Shown in pieces: positions 44,683 through 53,009 of a DNA stretch of 64,000 bases. How positions within the stretch are numbered: the first letter of the stretch is position 1; the number at the start of each line of letters is the position of its first letter. The stretch is from NCBI RefSeq assembly GCF_000715505.1, contig NZ_JHEH01000007.1, positions 1 to 64,000 of the forward strand, written 5' to 3'. A program made the translations under genes and the position numbers. The DNA comes from Thioclava dalianensis (lineage in GTDB: Bacteria > Pseudomonadota > Alphaproteobacteria > Rhodobacterales > Rhodobacteraceae). A model generated the notes under the pieces. The model was not told the origin of the DNA. It saw only the letters and a list, made by a program, of their open reading frames with translations, and made no database searches.

Positions 44683-46023
44683 TTAGCCGGGCTGCAACCG
44701 CGCGCCAAAGACCGCCGCCGCACGCAGCGCTTTCGCCTCGGCCCGGTGGTAGAGCCGCCCCATCATCGCGCCGCGCGTGGCGTTGAGCACCATCAGCGCC
44801 CCCCACAGCCCGTGATTGCCGAAGATCGGCACAAAGATCATCAGGCTGAGCACATAGACCAGCACCGAGCCGATCATCGCATTGCGCATCTCGCGCGACA
44901 GCGTCGCCCCGATGAAGATCCCGTCCAGCATCCAGGCCGGCCCGCCGATGACCGGGGCGAGCACGATCCAGAACAGGAACGCGCGCGCCTCGATACGCAC
45001 ATTGGGCGCGGTCGTCATGATATCGACAATGGCAGGACCTGCGATCCAGAAGACCAGCCCGATCGCCACCGCCATCGCGATGCCAAGCTGCGAGGAGACA
45101 ATCGCGGCGCGGCGCAACCGCAGCACGGAACGCGCGCCCAGCGCCTGACCGACAAGGCTTTCGGCGGAGAACGCAAAGCCGTCGAGCGCAAAGGCCGTGA
45201 TCTGCAGGAACTGAAGCAGCACCTGATTGGCCGCGAGCGTGACATCGCCCTGCCGTGCCCCGAGAAACAGGAAGGTCGTGAAGCTCGCCTGCAACAGGAC
45301 CGAGCGGATCATGATATCGGTGTTCACCCGGGCCATCTCGGTCAGTTTGAGCCGGTCAAAGATCGCGCGCGCCCGCCAAAGTCCGTTGGCAAAGGCGGAG
45401 CGCGTCAGCCAAAGCGCGATAGCCACGCCGCCAATTTCCGAGATCAGCGTTGCGGCCGCCACCCCTTGCACGCCATAGCCCAGCCCAAGCACGAACCACA
45501 GATCGAGGCCCACATTGAGCGCATTCATCGCGACTTGCAGCACCAGCACGCCGCGCGTGCGCTCCAGCGCAATCAGCCAGCCGGTGAAGGCATAAAGCGA
45601 GATCGTGAGCGGTGCGCCCCAGATCCGGATTTGCAGGTAATCGCGCGCAAGGCTCTCGACCTGATCGGAGGCAGGCGCGAGCTTGAAGGCCGCCCAGAAC
45701 AGCGGCACTTGCAGCGCAATCAGCGCAAGCCCCGCCGTCACCGCGATCAACAGCGCACGCATCAGCCCGGCCGAGACCTCGCCCCTGTCGCCCGTGCCAT
45801 GCGCCTGACTGACCAGACCGGTCGTGCCCATCCGCAGAAAGCCAAAGATCCAGTAGATCGAGGTGAGCACGACCGCGCCGATCCCCACCGCACCAATCGG
45901 CGCGGGCAGGCCCAACTGTCCCACAACGCCGGTATCGACCGCGCCGAGGATCGGGATCGTCGCATTGGAGAGAACGATGGGCAGCGCGATCTTGAACACG
46001 CGCGCATGCGTGATGTCACTCAT
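44683..46023 (-). CDS. MATE family efflux transporter (DinF-like)
   Basis: Encodes 446 residues with 12 hydrophobic helices. The opening FKIALPIVLSNATIPILGAVDTGVVGQLG is the conserved first helix of MATE transporters, with the Pro and Asp. LGLGYGVQGVAAATLISEI is the matching repeat in the second half. It exports cationic or organic compounds using a proton or sodium gradient. The ATG at 46023 overlaps the upstream PaaI thioesterase gene by eight bases, so three genes form an operon. It converges on the transglycosylase gene. Confidence 0.92.
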   Translation of the reverse strand: MSDITHARVFKIALPIVLSNATIPILGAVDTGVVGQLGLPAPIGAVGIGAVVLTSIYWIFGFLRMGTTGLVSQAHGTGDRGEVSAGLMRALLIAVTAGLALIALQVPLFWAAFKLAPASDQVESLARDYLQIRIWGAPLTISLYAFTGWLIALERTRGVLVLQVAMNALNVGLDLWFVLGLGYGVQGVAAATLISEIGGVAIALWLTRSAFANGLWRARAIFDRLKLTEMARVNTDIMIRSVLLQASFTTFLFLGARQGDVTLAANQVLLQFLQITAFALDGFAFSAESLVGQALGARSVLRLRRAAIVSSQLGIAMAVAIGLVFWIAGPAIVDIMTTAPNVRIEARAFLFWIVLAPVIGGPAWMLDGIFIGATLSREMRNAMIGSVLVYVLSLMIFVPIFGNHGLWGALMVLNATRGAMMGRLYHRAEAKALRAAAVFGARLQPG

Positions 46024-46531
46024 CGGAATCCCGCGGCGGCATCAGAAAATGGCCCGTCGCCTGTGCAAAGAGCCTTGTGCGATTGTCCTGCCACGCCTCG
46101 ACGTGAACGCTGGCATAGCGCCGCCCGGAGCGATTGACGCGGGCGCGCGCATAGGCATCGCGCGGCAGCCCCGAGCGCAGGTAATCCACGCTGAAATCAA
46201 TGGTCTTGGGCAGGCGCGGCAGCCGCATCGGATCGAGCGCCTGCGCGTCGATCCGCCCGGCCTCGATATCTTCCCACAGATAGGCCCAGCTCAGCTCGAT
46301 GATCGCTGTGACCTCCATGAACGCCGCTGTCACGCCGCCATGTAGCGCGGGCAGCACCGGATTGCCGATCAGCTGATCGGCAAAGGGCAGGATGCCGGTC
46401 AGCTCGTCACCGCGCCGATCAAAGGTGATCCCCAGAAAGCGGGCATAGGGCAGCCCCTCTACCAGCGCGCTGAGCGCACTGTCGCGGCGTTGCTTGACCT
46501 GCTGGACGGGCTCGGGCTTGGGGCGGCTCAT
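46016..46531 (-). CDS. PaaI family hotdog thioesterase (long form)
   Basis: Encodes 171 residues. The hotdog fold shows as [21 protein letters not shown] (the substrate helix with a catalytic Asp/Glu position) and the strand [27 protein letters not shown]. It should hydrolyse an acyl-CoA. It has a start overlap of four bases with the other thioesterase gene, so they are translated together. Relative to the neighbour (147 residues) it has an N-terminal extension of about 25 residues. Substrate unknown. Confidence 0.85.
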   Translation of the reverse strand: MSRPKPEPVQQVKQRRDSALSALVEGLPYARFLGITFDRRGDELTGILPFADQLIGNPVLPALHGGVTAAFMEVTAIIELSWAYLWEDIEAGRIDAQALDPMRLPRLPKTIDFSVDYLRSGLPRDAYARARVNRSGRRYASVHVEAWQDNRTRLFAQATGHFLMPPRDSDE

Positions 46532-46971
46532 GTGCGGCCCCCCCGGCGCTCAACCGTGAAGGCTCCGGTGGCGGTGGCGACCGGCAGCCCCTCTTGCTCG
46601 TCATGGGCCGTGGCGCGCACGAAGGCCACTGAGCGGGTGACGTGATAGCATTCGGCGCGCGCGGTTATCCGCTGCCCCGGCGTCGCGGGCCGCATGTAAT
46701 CAATGCGCAGGTCGAGCGTCGCGGTAGAGGCTGCGGCGTCGGGGTGGCTCATCACGGCGGCGCCCGAGCAGGTATCCATCAACGCCGAGACCGCGCCGCC
46801 ATGGATCACCCCCGTGCGCGGATCGCCCACCAGTTTCGTGTCATAAGGCATCGAGAGCACCGCCTGCCCCGGCGAGATCTCGTCCAGCACCATCCCGAGC
46901 GCGTGGGCATGTGGGATTGCCTCAATGAACTGCCTGGCCTGTTTGAGAATGCTCTGGTCTGGGCTGGTCAT
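46528..46971 (-). CDS. PaaI family hotdog thioesterase (short form)
   Basis: Encodes 147 residues. The helix [21 protein letters not shown] and strand [26 protein letters not shown] fit the PaaI subfamily. The Asp in LMDT sits where the catalytic acid is found. It likely acts on a medium-chain or aromatic acyl-CoA. The paired, overlapping thioesterase genes plus a MATE exporter suggest one functional unit, perhaps removing a CoA-derived acid, though that is inference. Confidence 0.87.
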   Translation of the reverse strand: MTSPDQSILKQARQFIEAIPHAHALGMVLDEISPGQAVLSMPYDTKLVGDPRTGVIHGGAVSALMDTCSGAAVMSHPDAAASTATLDLRIDYMRPATPGQRITARAECYHVTRSVAFVRATAHDEQEGLPVATATGAFTVERRGGRT

Positions 46972-47036
46972 GAAATCGGTCCCTCAGGTGAGAATGGCCC
47001 GACTATTCCCGCTCTGCGCAGGCGGTGCAAGTGGGC

Positions 47037-47312
47037 TCAGCCCAGCCCGGACCCGGTCACGAAATAACGCGCGATGCCGTAGATATAAAAGCCAGTGAAA
47101 AGGATATTCACATATTTGAGCTGCCGCTCGGTATGCAGCCAGGCGAAATAGATCCAGATCACGCAAAATGGCAGGCTGAGAAACAGGTTGAGCGGATACC
47201 AGTTCTGCACAATCGCGATCGTCGAGGCCACGCCAAGCGCAAGCGCGATCCATTTCAACTCTTGCTCATAGGCCGCAATACCACCGGCACGACGCATCTG
47301 CGCGAAACGCAT
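47037..47312 (-). CDS. Small membrane protein, uncharacterised
   Basis: Encodes 91 residues with three hydrophobic helices (about 20-38, 44-60, 68-85). The middle reads IVQNWYPLNLFLSLPFCVIWIYFAW, which is reminiscent of PnuC-like or other small DUF membrane proteins of this family, but I do not assign it. The ATG at 47312 is chosen for AAGGAG seven bases upstream, over the ATG at 47339. It is alone between the thioesterase pair and tadA. Confidence 0.7.
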   Translation of the reverse strand: MRFAQMRRAGGIAAYEQELKWIALALGVASTIAIVQNWYPLNLFLSLPFCVIWIYFAWLHTERQLKYVNILFTGFYIYGIARYFVTGSGLG

Positions 47313-47442
47313 CTGGGCTCCTTTTCCGTCTGGGGTCATGTGGGAGATTGACCAAGAAGGTCAACAACTTCGATGTCGCACGGTTGAGAAGATTTGTCCA
47401 GACGCGCGCCGATTGAGCCGCGTTGAGGGGAGTACGAAAGCT

Positions 47443-47892
47443 CTAGCGGCGCGCGGCGAAAAACGTCTTGAGAAGCCCCTCCGCCTCGCGCGCGCCGATC
47501 CCGTCATAGACCTCGGGCACGTGGTGGCATTGCGGATGCGCAAACACCCGAGGCCCCTGCGCCACACCGCCCGATTTCGGATCCGCCGCCCCGTAATAGA
47601 GCCGCGCGATCCGGGTCTGGCTGATGGCTGCGGCACACATCGGGCATGGCTCGAGCGTGACATAGAGATCATACCCCGGCAGCCGCTCGGAGCCCGCAGC
47701 CCGGCAGGCCGCGCGCAGGGCCAGGATCTCGGCATGGGCGGTGGGATCACTTTGCGCACGGGTGCGATTGCCCTCGACGGCCACGACCCGCCCCTCGGGC
47801 GAGACGACCACCGCGCCCACCGGCACTTCGCCGCGCGTGCCCGCCGCGCGGGCCGCCTCCAGCGCCTGTTGCATGAAAGACCGAAACTCCAT
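47443..47892 (-). CDS. tadA: tRNA adenosine(34) deaminase
   Basis: Encodes 149 residues. It converts adenosine 34 to inosine in tRNA-Arg(ACG). The zinc cytidine-deaminase fold shows as THAEILAL (His with proton-shuttling Glu) and EPCPMCAAAI (two Cys ligands). The length and MEFRSFMQQALEAARAA start are normal. AAGG lies before the ATG. It is divergent from the pseudouridine synthase gene. Confidence 0.94.
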   Translation of the reverse strand: MEFRSFMQQALEAARAAGTRGEVPVGAVVVSPEGRVVAVEGNRTRAQSDPTAHAEILALRAACRAAGSERLPGYDLYVTLEPCPMCAAAISQTRIARLYYGAADPKSGGVAQGPRVFAHPQCHHVPEVYDGIGAREAEGLLKTFFAARR

Positions 47893-48016
47893 GCGCCTTC
47901 ATCGCCTGCCCGCGCGGCGCGATCAAGCCACTTCCCAAACCGGCGCGATGGGTGTAGATGCGGCGCCTTGGCACCCGAGTGAGTCCGGCGCCCCCTCCCA
48001 TAGAAGGATTTTCGTC

Positions 48017-49705
48017 ATGAATGACACCCCCGCCCCCAAACCGTCCAGTTCCGAGCGTATCGCCAAGGTGATCGCGCGCTCCGGCGTGGCCTCGCGCCGC
48101 GACGCCGAGAAGATGATCATCGCGGGCCGCGTTGCGGTCAACGGCAAGGATATCGACAGCCCCGCGCTCGATGTCGCCCCCAAAGACAAGATCACCATCG
48201 ACGGCAAGCCGATTGACGCACCGCAGGAAACCCGGCTGTGGCTCTATTACAAGCCGCTGGGACTGGTGACGACCGAGAAGGACGATCAGGGCCGCCGCAC
48301 GATCTTTGACGAGATGCCCGAGGGCATGCCGCGCGTTCTCAATGTCGGCCGTCTCGATCTCAATTCCGAAGGCCTGTTGCTGCTGACCAATGATGGCGGG
48401 TTGAAACGCCGCCTTGAGCTGCCCGAGACCGGCTGGCTGCGCAAATACCGCGTGCGCGTGAACGGGCGCCCGACCGAGGCAACTTTCGACCCGCTGCGCC
48501 GAGGCATGACCATTGATGGCGAGGACTTCCAGCCGATGGAAATCTCGCTCGACCGTCAGCAAGGCGCGAATGCGTGGCTCACCGTGGGCATCCGCGAAGG
48601 CAAGAACCGCGAGATCCGCCGCGCGATGGCCGAGGTCGGGCTGGTTGTGAACCGCCTGATCCGCCTGAGCTACGGGCCGTTCCGCCTGATGGATATGAAG
48701 ACCGGCGATGTCGTCGAGGTGCGCCGCCGGATGCTGCGCGATCAGTTGGGCGAGCGTCTGCTGACCGGCATCGCTCCTGAGAATGAGGAAGACGAGCGCC
48801 CGCATCGGGACCGCCCGCGCGGCGACCGCCCGCGTGGTCCGCGCCCCACTGGCGAGCGCCCCGGCTTCAACCGGGATCGGGCCGATCGGGGCCGCGATGA
48901 CAAACCGCGCTCGGGTGGGGTCAAGCCGCGGGGCGATGCGCCGCGTGGGGACAAACCGCGCTTCAACAAAGACCGCGACGACCGCCCCTATGGCGATAAG
49001 CCCCGCTTCAACCGGGATCGTGATGACCGGGGCCGCGATGACAAACCGCGCTCGGGTGGGTTCAAACCGCGGGGCGATGCGCCGCGTGGGGACAAACCGC
49101 GCTTCAACAAGGACCGCGACGACCGCCCCTATGGCGATAAGCCCCGCTTCAACCGGGATCGGGACGATCGGGGCCGCGATGACAAGCCGCGCTCGGGCGG
49201 GTTCAAACCGCGTGGCGATGCTCCGCGTAGCGACAAACCCCGCTTCAACAAGGATCGCGACGACCGCCCCTATGGCGACAAGCCCCGCTTCAACCGGGAT
49301 CGTGATGACCGGGGCCGCGATGACAAACCGCGCTCGGGTGGGTTCAAACCGCGGGGCGATGCGCCGCGTGGGGACAAACCGCGCTTCAACAAGGACCGCG
49401 ACGTTCGGGCGGGTTCAAGCCGCGTGGCGATGCACCGCGCGGCGACAAACCGCGCTTCAACAAGGATCGTGACGACCGTCCGCGCAGCGACAAGCCGCGC
49501 TCGGCCGGGTTCAAATCGCAAGGCGGCAAGCCGGGCGGTCCGGGGCGCTCCGAGGGGTTCAAGTCGCATCAAAACGGCGGTGCGCGCGGTCCCAAACCCG
49601 CAGGTCGCCCTGCAGGCAAACCCGGCCCGCGCATGGGCGGAAAGCCTCCGCGCGGCGGCTCGCGCGGCTAAGGCCCGCGCGCCTCTCTTCCGGGGGCAGG
49701 CCTGA
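48017..49705 (+). CDS. rluB: RluB/RsuA-type pseudouridine synthase with long repeated tail, frameshifted near 49403
   Basis: Encodes 562 residues as written. Residues 15-75 form the S4 RNA-binding domain; the catalytic domain has the Asp in VGRLDLNSEGLLLLTNDGGL at about 108. The C-terminal 300 residues are Arg/Asp/Gly/Lys/Pro-rich with four copies of a 47-residue unit (for example DKPRFNKDRDDRPYG). At about 49403 the frame is shifted by one base: afterwards the text is a poor Arg/Ala run, while the next frame continues the repeat (SGGFKPRGDAPRG) and ends with GGKPPRGGSRG and a TAA at 49671. The read frame stops only inside the terminator hairpin. Confidence 0.9.
   Translation: MNDTPAPKPSSSERIAKVIARSGVASRRDAEKMIIAGRVAVNGKDIDSPALDVAPKDKITIDGKPIDAPQETRLWLYYKPLGLVTTEKDDQGRRTIFDEMPEGMPRVLNVGRLDLNSEGLLLLTNDGGLKRRLELPETGWLRKYRVRVNGRPTEATFDPLRRGMTIDGEDFQPMEISLDRQQGANAWLTVGIREGKNREIRRAMAEVGLVVNRLIRLSYGPFRLMDMKTGDVVEVRRRMLRDQLGERLLTGIAPENEEDERPHRDRPRGDRPRGPRPTGERPGFNRDRADRGRDDKPRSGGVKPRGDAPRGDKPRFNKDRDDRPYGDKPRFNRDRDDRGRDDKPRSGGFKPRGDAPRGDKPRFNKDRDDRPYGDKPRFNRDRDDRGRDDKPRSGGFKPRGDAPRSDKPRFNKDRDDRPYGDKPRFNRDRDDRGRDDKPRSGGFKPRGDAPRGDKPRFNKDRDVRAGSSRVAMHRAATNRASTRIVTTVRAATSRARPGSNRKAASRAVRGAPRGSSRIKTAVRAVPNPQVALQANPARAWAESLRAAARAAKARAPLFRGQA
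48891..49454 (+). repeat. Tandem 141-base repeats encoding the pseudouridine synthase tail
   Basis: The unit beginning GCCGCGATGACAAACC starts at 48891, 49032, 49173 and 49314, each exactly 141 bases apart, so three full units and a partial fourth precede a half-unit after the junction at about 49403. Copies are highly alike with a few silent and coding changes. Recombination between copies would change tail length by 47 residues. Confidence 0.92.
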
Positions 49706-49715
49706 GGCTTGCCCC
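49693..49715 (+). terminator. Hairpin after the pseudouridine synthase
   Basis: GGGGCAGGCC (49693-49702) pairs with GGCTTGCCCC (49706-49715), one G-U pair, around a TGA loop. The loop TGA is also the stop codon of the shifted reading frame. The native stop would be at 49671, upstream of the hairpin. Confidence 0.7.
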
Positions 49716-49824
49716 TTCGGCGGGTTTACGCGAATTTCATATCCCGCCTCTGGCACAAACCCGCCGGGATACTTATAAATATCGGGAGGCGCGGGAGATC
49801 ATCGCGCACCCCAAAAGGCTGTGC

Positions 49825-49908
49825 ATGTCACGAAACGCTCAAAAACGGATCGCCTTCTGGCTGATGATCGCGCTGACACTTTCGGTCGCGCTGACAGGGG
49901 GCGTGTGA
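49825..49908 (+). CDS. Putative 27-residue membrane microprotein upstream of xpaC
   Basis: The frame MSRNAQKRIAFWLMIALTLSVALTGGV has positive residues followed by one membrane helix. The stop TGA overlaps the ATG of the next gene (TGATGG), and AAGG lies upstream. It is in the expected place for the first gene of the xpaC-telA operon. I know of no named family. Chance cannot be excluded for such a short frame; ribosome profiling or conservation would decide. Confidence 0.5.
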   Translation: MSRNAQKRIAFWLMIALTLSVALTGGV

Positions 49909-50801
49909 TGGCGCAACGATTTGGTGGCAAATATTCCCCCAATGGCACGCCCGAGCACGGGCCGATCCCGGCCCATCGGCGCCCCGAGGCCCGTCACCCC
50001 GAAGAAAGCCGCCCGCTCTGGATCACGCTGGCCGCTGTGCCCTTCCTGCTGGGCGCTTTCGGGCATGGGCCTTTCGCCTTGGTGCGCGCGCTGGCGGCCT
50101 TTGCGCTGATCGCGGGCGCCTGCTGGACCCTGCGCGAAGGCCTGCGCGCCGAGTTCGCCTATGTGGCACGCAGCGCCGCGCGCAAACCCGCCTTTCCGCG
50201 CAAGATCCTTGGCTCTGTGGTGTTTGGTCTGGGCCTTGCGGTAGGCGCTCAGGCCCCGCAGTTGGGCCTTGTCGGGGCAGGTGTGATCGGTGTCGTGGGC
50301 GCGGTGATCTCGCTGGTGGCCTTCGGGCTTGATCCGCTCAAGGATAAGGGCATGGAGGGGGTCGATACGTTCCAGCGCGACCGCGTCGAGCGCGTGGTCA
50401 AAGAGGGCGAGGCCTATCTCGCCGCGATGCGCGCGGCCATCACGCCGACCGGAGAACGCCAGTTGATCGAGCGGGTCGCCCGGTTTGAGACCACCGCGCG
50501 CGATCTCTTCCGCGTGGTCGAGGAAGATCCCGGTGATCTGGCCACCGCGCGGCGCTATATGACCGTCTATTTAGAGGGCGCGCGCGATGCGACGGTGAAA
50601 TTCGCCGATCTGTGGCGCAACACCCGCGATGCAGAGGCGCGCCGCGATTACGAGGCGCTGCTGAGCGATCTGGAAGCCAATTTCACTGCCCGGACCAAGC
50701 AAATGCTCGAAGACGGGCGCGAGGGGCTCGATATCGAAATCGAGGTTCTGCGCGACCGGCTCTCGCGAGAAGGGCTTGCGCCCGCGCCCCGGCAGGGGTG
50801 A
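49908..50801 (+). CDS. XpaC-like protein (5-bromo-4-chloroindolyl phosphate hydrolysis family)
   Basis: Encodes 297 residues. After a basic/Pro-rich N-terminus there are four hydrophobic helices in two hairpin pairs (about 45-75 and 105-140), then a cytoplasmic helical domain (about 150-290) rich in Glu and Arg, with ERVVKEGEAYLAAMRAAI and LERVARFETTARDLFRVVEEDP-like stretches. Members of this family, XpaC, are nearly always encoded next to TelA, as here. No enzymatic motif is visible. The ATG overlaps the microprotein stop. Function is unknown beyond the genetic link to tellurite and stress resistance. Confidence 0.85.
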   Translation: MAQRFGGKYSPNGTPEHGPIPAHRRPEARHPEESRPLWITLAAVPFLLGAFGHGPFALVRALAAFALIAGACWTLREGLRAEFAYVARSAARKPAFPRKILGSVVFGLGLAVGAQAPQLGLVGAGVIGVVGAVISLVAFGLDPLKDKGMEGVDTFQRDRVERVVKEGEAYLAAMRAAITPTGERQLIERVARFETTARDLFRVVEEDPGDLATARRYMTVYLEGARDATVKFADLWRNTRDAEARRDYEALLSDLEANFTARTKQMLEDGREGLDIEIEVLRDRLSREGLAPAPRQG

Positions 50802-50854
50802 AACTCACGCATTGACGTCGGGCCAACGCCCCGATTGCCGCAAGGAGGCCTGCG

Positions 50855-52030
50855 ATGACCGAAACGACCCGAACAGAGGCAAGCAAGTTGATGACCGAAG
50901 TTGAGGGGATCAGCGGTGCGGTGTTGCCCGAACCGGCCCCGGCCGAAGCCGTGACCCCGCTGGAACAGGCCTCCCCGCAAGAGGCCGAAGGCATCCGCCA
51001 ACGGATGGCCGAGCTGGACATGACCGACACGACCTCGATCGTGCAATTCGGGGCGCGCGCACAAAGCGATCTGCAATCGATCAGCCAGGAAATGCTCTCG
51101 GGTGTCAAAAACAAGGATGTCGGCCCCGCCGGAGACAGCCTGCGCCAGATCGTGACCACGATCCGCGGCTTTTCGGTGAGCGAGCTGGATGTGCGCCGCA
51201 ACCGCTCGTGGTGGGAAAAACTGTTGGGCCGCGCGGCCCCCTTTGCCAATTTCGTCGCCCGGTTCGAAGAGGTCCAAGGCCAGATCGACAAGGTCACCGA
51301 CACGCTGCTGAGCCATGAGCACAAGCTGCTCAAGGACATCAAGTCGCTTGATCTGCTCTATGACAAGACGCTGAATTTCTACAATGAGCTGGGGCTTTAC
51401 ATCGCGGCGGGCGAAGAAAAGCTGCGCGAGATCGACGCCACCCAGATCCCCGCGATGGAACAGGCTGTGGCCGATGCGCCCGAGGCCGACAAGGTGCTGC
51501 ACGCGCAGGCCCTGCGCGATCTGCGCGCCGCGCGCGACGATCTGGAACGCCGGGTGCATGACCTCAAGCTGACGCGGCAGGTGACCATGCAATCGCTGCC
51601 CTCGATCCGGCTGGTGCAGGAAAACGACAAATCGCTGGTCACCAAGATCAATTCGACGCTGGTGAACACGGTGCCGCTCTGGGAGACCCAGCTTGCGCAG
51701 GCCGTCACGATCCAGCGCTCGCGCGAGGCCGCAGGTGCGGTGCGCGAGGCCAATGACCTCACCAATGAGCTGCTCAAGGCCAATGCCAAGAACCTGCGCG
51801 AGGCCAATGCCGAGATCCGCACCGAGATGGAGCGCGGCGTGTTCGACATCGAGGCAGTGAAATCAGCCAATGCCGACCTGATTGCGACCATCGAGGACAG
51901 CTTGCGCATCGCCGATGAGGGCAAGCGCAAACGGGCGGATGCCGAAAAGGATCTGGTCGAGTTGGAAGGCAAGCTGCGCCATACGCTTGCGGCGGCGAAT
52001 TCGTCCAAACAGGCAGGCGGTGCCGTCTGA
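50855..52030 (+). CDS. telA: TelA family toxic anion resistance protein
   Basis: Encodes 391 residues, mostly alpha-helical and highly charged, with long coiled-coil stretches (about 130-330) such as RFEEVQGQIDKVTDTLLSHEHKLLKDI and ERRVHDLKLTRQVTMQSLPSIRLVQ. This matches the TelA family (PF05816) named for tellurite resistance. No membrane segment is present, so it is likely recruited to the membrane by XpaC. AAGGAGG lies eight bases before the ATG. The stop overlaps the start of the next gene by one base. Confidence 0.92.
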   Translation: MTETTRTEASKLMTEVEGISGAVLPEPAPAEAVTPLEQASPQEAEGIRQRMAELDMTDTTSIVQFGARAQSDLQSISQEMLSGVKNKDVGPAGDSLRQIVTTIRGFSVSELDVRRNRSWWEKLLGRAAPFANFVARFEEVQGQIDKVTDTLLSHEHKLLKDIKSLDLLYDKTLNFYNELGLYIAAGEEKLREIDATQIPAMEQAVADAPEADKVLHAQALRDLRAARDDLERRVHDLKLTRQVTMQSLPSIRLVQENDKSLVTKINSTLVNTVPLWETQLAQAVTIQRSREAAGAVREANDLTNELLKANAKNLREANAEIRTEMERGVFDIEAVKSANADLIATIEDSLRIADEGKRKRADAEKDLVELEGKLRHTLAAANSSKQAGGAV

Positions 52031-52995
52031 TGAGAGCTGGGCGTGCCCTGCGCATCGTGCTCGGGATCGCGGGATGTCTCGCGGTCGCGGGCTGCGATGC
52101 GATGATGGGCTCGCCCAATGCCCCCAAAAGCGCACCGCGCCCGACCCCTGCGCCCAGCGGATTGGCCAGCTCTCAGGTGGCCCCGCGCAGCCAGCTGTCG
52201 CGCGAGATGCAAAGCTACTACACCAAGGTCACCGCCGAGATGGAGGGGCGCGGCCTGCTGCGCACCGATGTGGCGCCGCGCGATGCGCCCTTCAATCAGC
52301 GGCTTTTGGTACGCGATTTCATCCACACAGCGCTGTATGACGAATATGCACCCTCGCGCGGCGGTTTCGTGGCGCGTCAGACCGTCTCGAAACTGCGCCG
52401 CTGGGAGGCTCCGGTGCGCATGGAGCTGGAATTCGGCGCCTCGATCCCGCTGAAGGATCGCGCCTCTGACCGCGCCGAGGTCGGCGCCTATGCGGGCCAG
52501 CTTGCACGGGCCTCGGGCCATCCGGTCCGCACCGTCGCGCGCGGCGGCAATTTCCACGTCTTTTTCGTCAACGAGGATGAGCGGCGCAACCTTGCCCCGC
52601 GCCTGCGCCAATTGGTCCCCGGAATCGACGCGGCCTCGGTCGATGCGATCACCGACCTGCCGCTCTCGACCTATTGCGTGGTCTTTGCCTTCTCCCAAGG
52701 CGACAGCGCGGTCTACAGTCAGGCGGTCGCAGTGATCCGGGGCGAGCATCCGCCCGCTCTGCGCACCAGCTGCATCCACGAGGAACTGGCGCAGGGTCTT
52801 GGGCTTGCCAATGACTACCCGCGCGCGCGCCCCTCGATCTTTAACGATGACGAAGAATTCTCGCTGCTCACGCATCATGACGAGATGTTGCTGAAAATGC
52901 TCTACGATCCGCGCCTGCGCCCGGGTATGACCGAGGCGACGGCCCGTCCGATCGTTGAAACCATAGCCGCCGAAATGATGGCGGGTGAAAGCTGA
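52030..52995 (+). CDS. DUF2927 lipoprotein with a zincin-like motif
   Basis: Encodes 321 residues. A signal peptide with lipobox VAGC (Cys22) predicts a lipid anchor in the periplasm. DUF2927 covers about 70-310. The segment CIHEELAQGLGLANDY at about 250-265 has the HExxxxxG layout of some metallopeptidases, and a later Asp-rich SLLTHHDEMLLKMLYD could hold a third ligand. A protease role is inference. The TGA-ATG overlap with telA shows it belongs to the same operon. Confidence 0.85.
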   Translation: MRAGRALRIVLGIAGCLAVAGCDAMMGSPNAPKSAPRPTPAPSGLASSQVAPRSQLSREMQSYYTKVTAEMEGRGLLRTDVAPRDAPFNQRLLVRDFIHTALYDEYAPSRGGFVARQTVSKLRRWEAPVRMELEFGASIPLKDRASDRAEVGAYAGQLARASGHPVRTVARGGNFHVFFVNEDERRNLAPRLRQLVPGIDAASVDAITDLPLSTYCVVFAFSQGDSAVYSQAVAVIRGEHPPALRTSCIHEELAQGLGLANDYPRARPSIFNDDEEFSLLTHHDEMLLKMLYDPRLRPGMTEATARPIVETIAAEMMAGES

Positions 52996-53009
52996 AAGGA
53001 CCGTAAGAC

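Noticed and set aside
48891-49454. CRISPR-like array
   Set aside because: The 141-base units are contiguous and coding, without unique spacers; they encode the synthase tail.
49751-49786. TGGCAC-N17-TATAAA as promoter of the xpaC operon
   Set aside because: The -10 is good but the -35 is poor, and the stretch resembles part of a family hairpin element; too weak to call.
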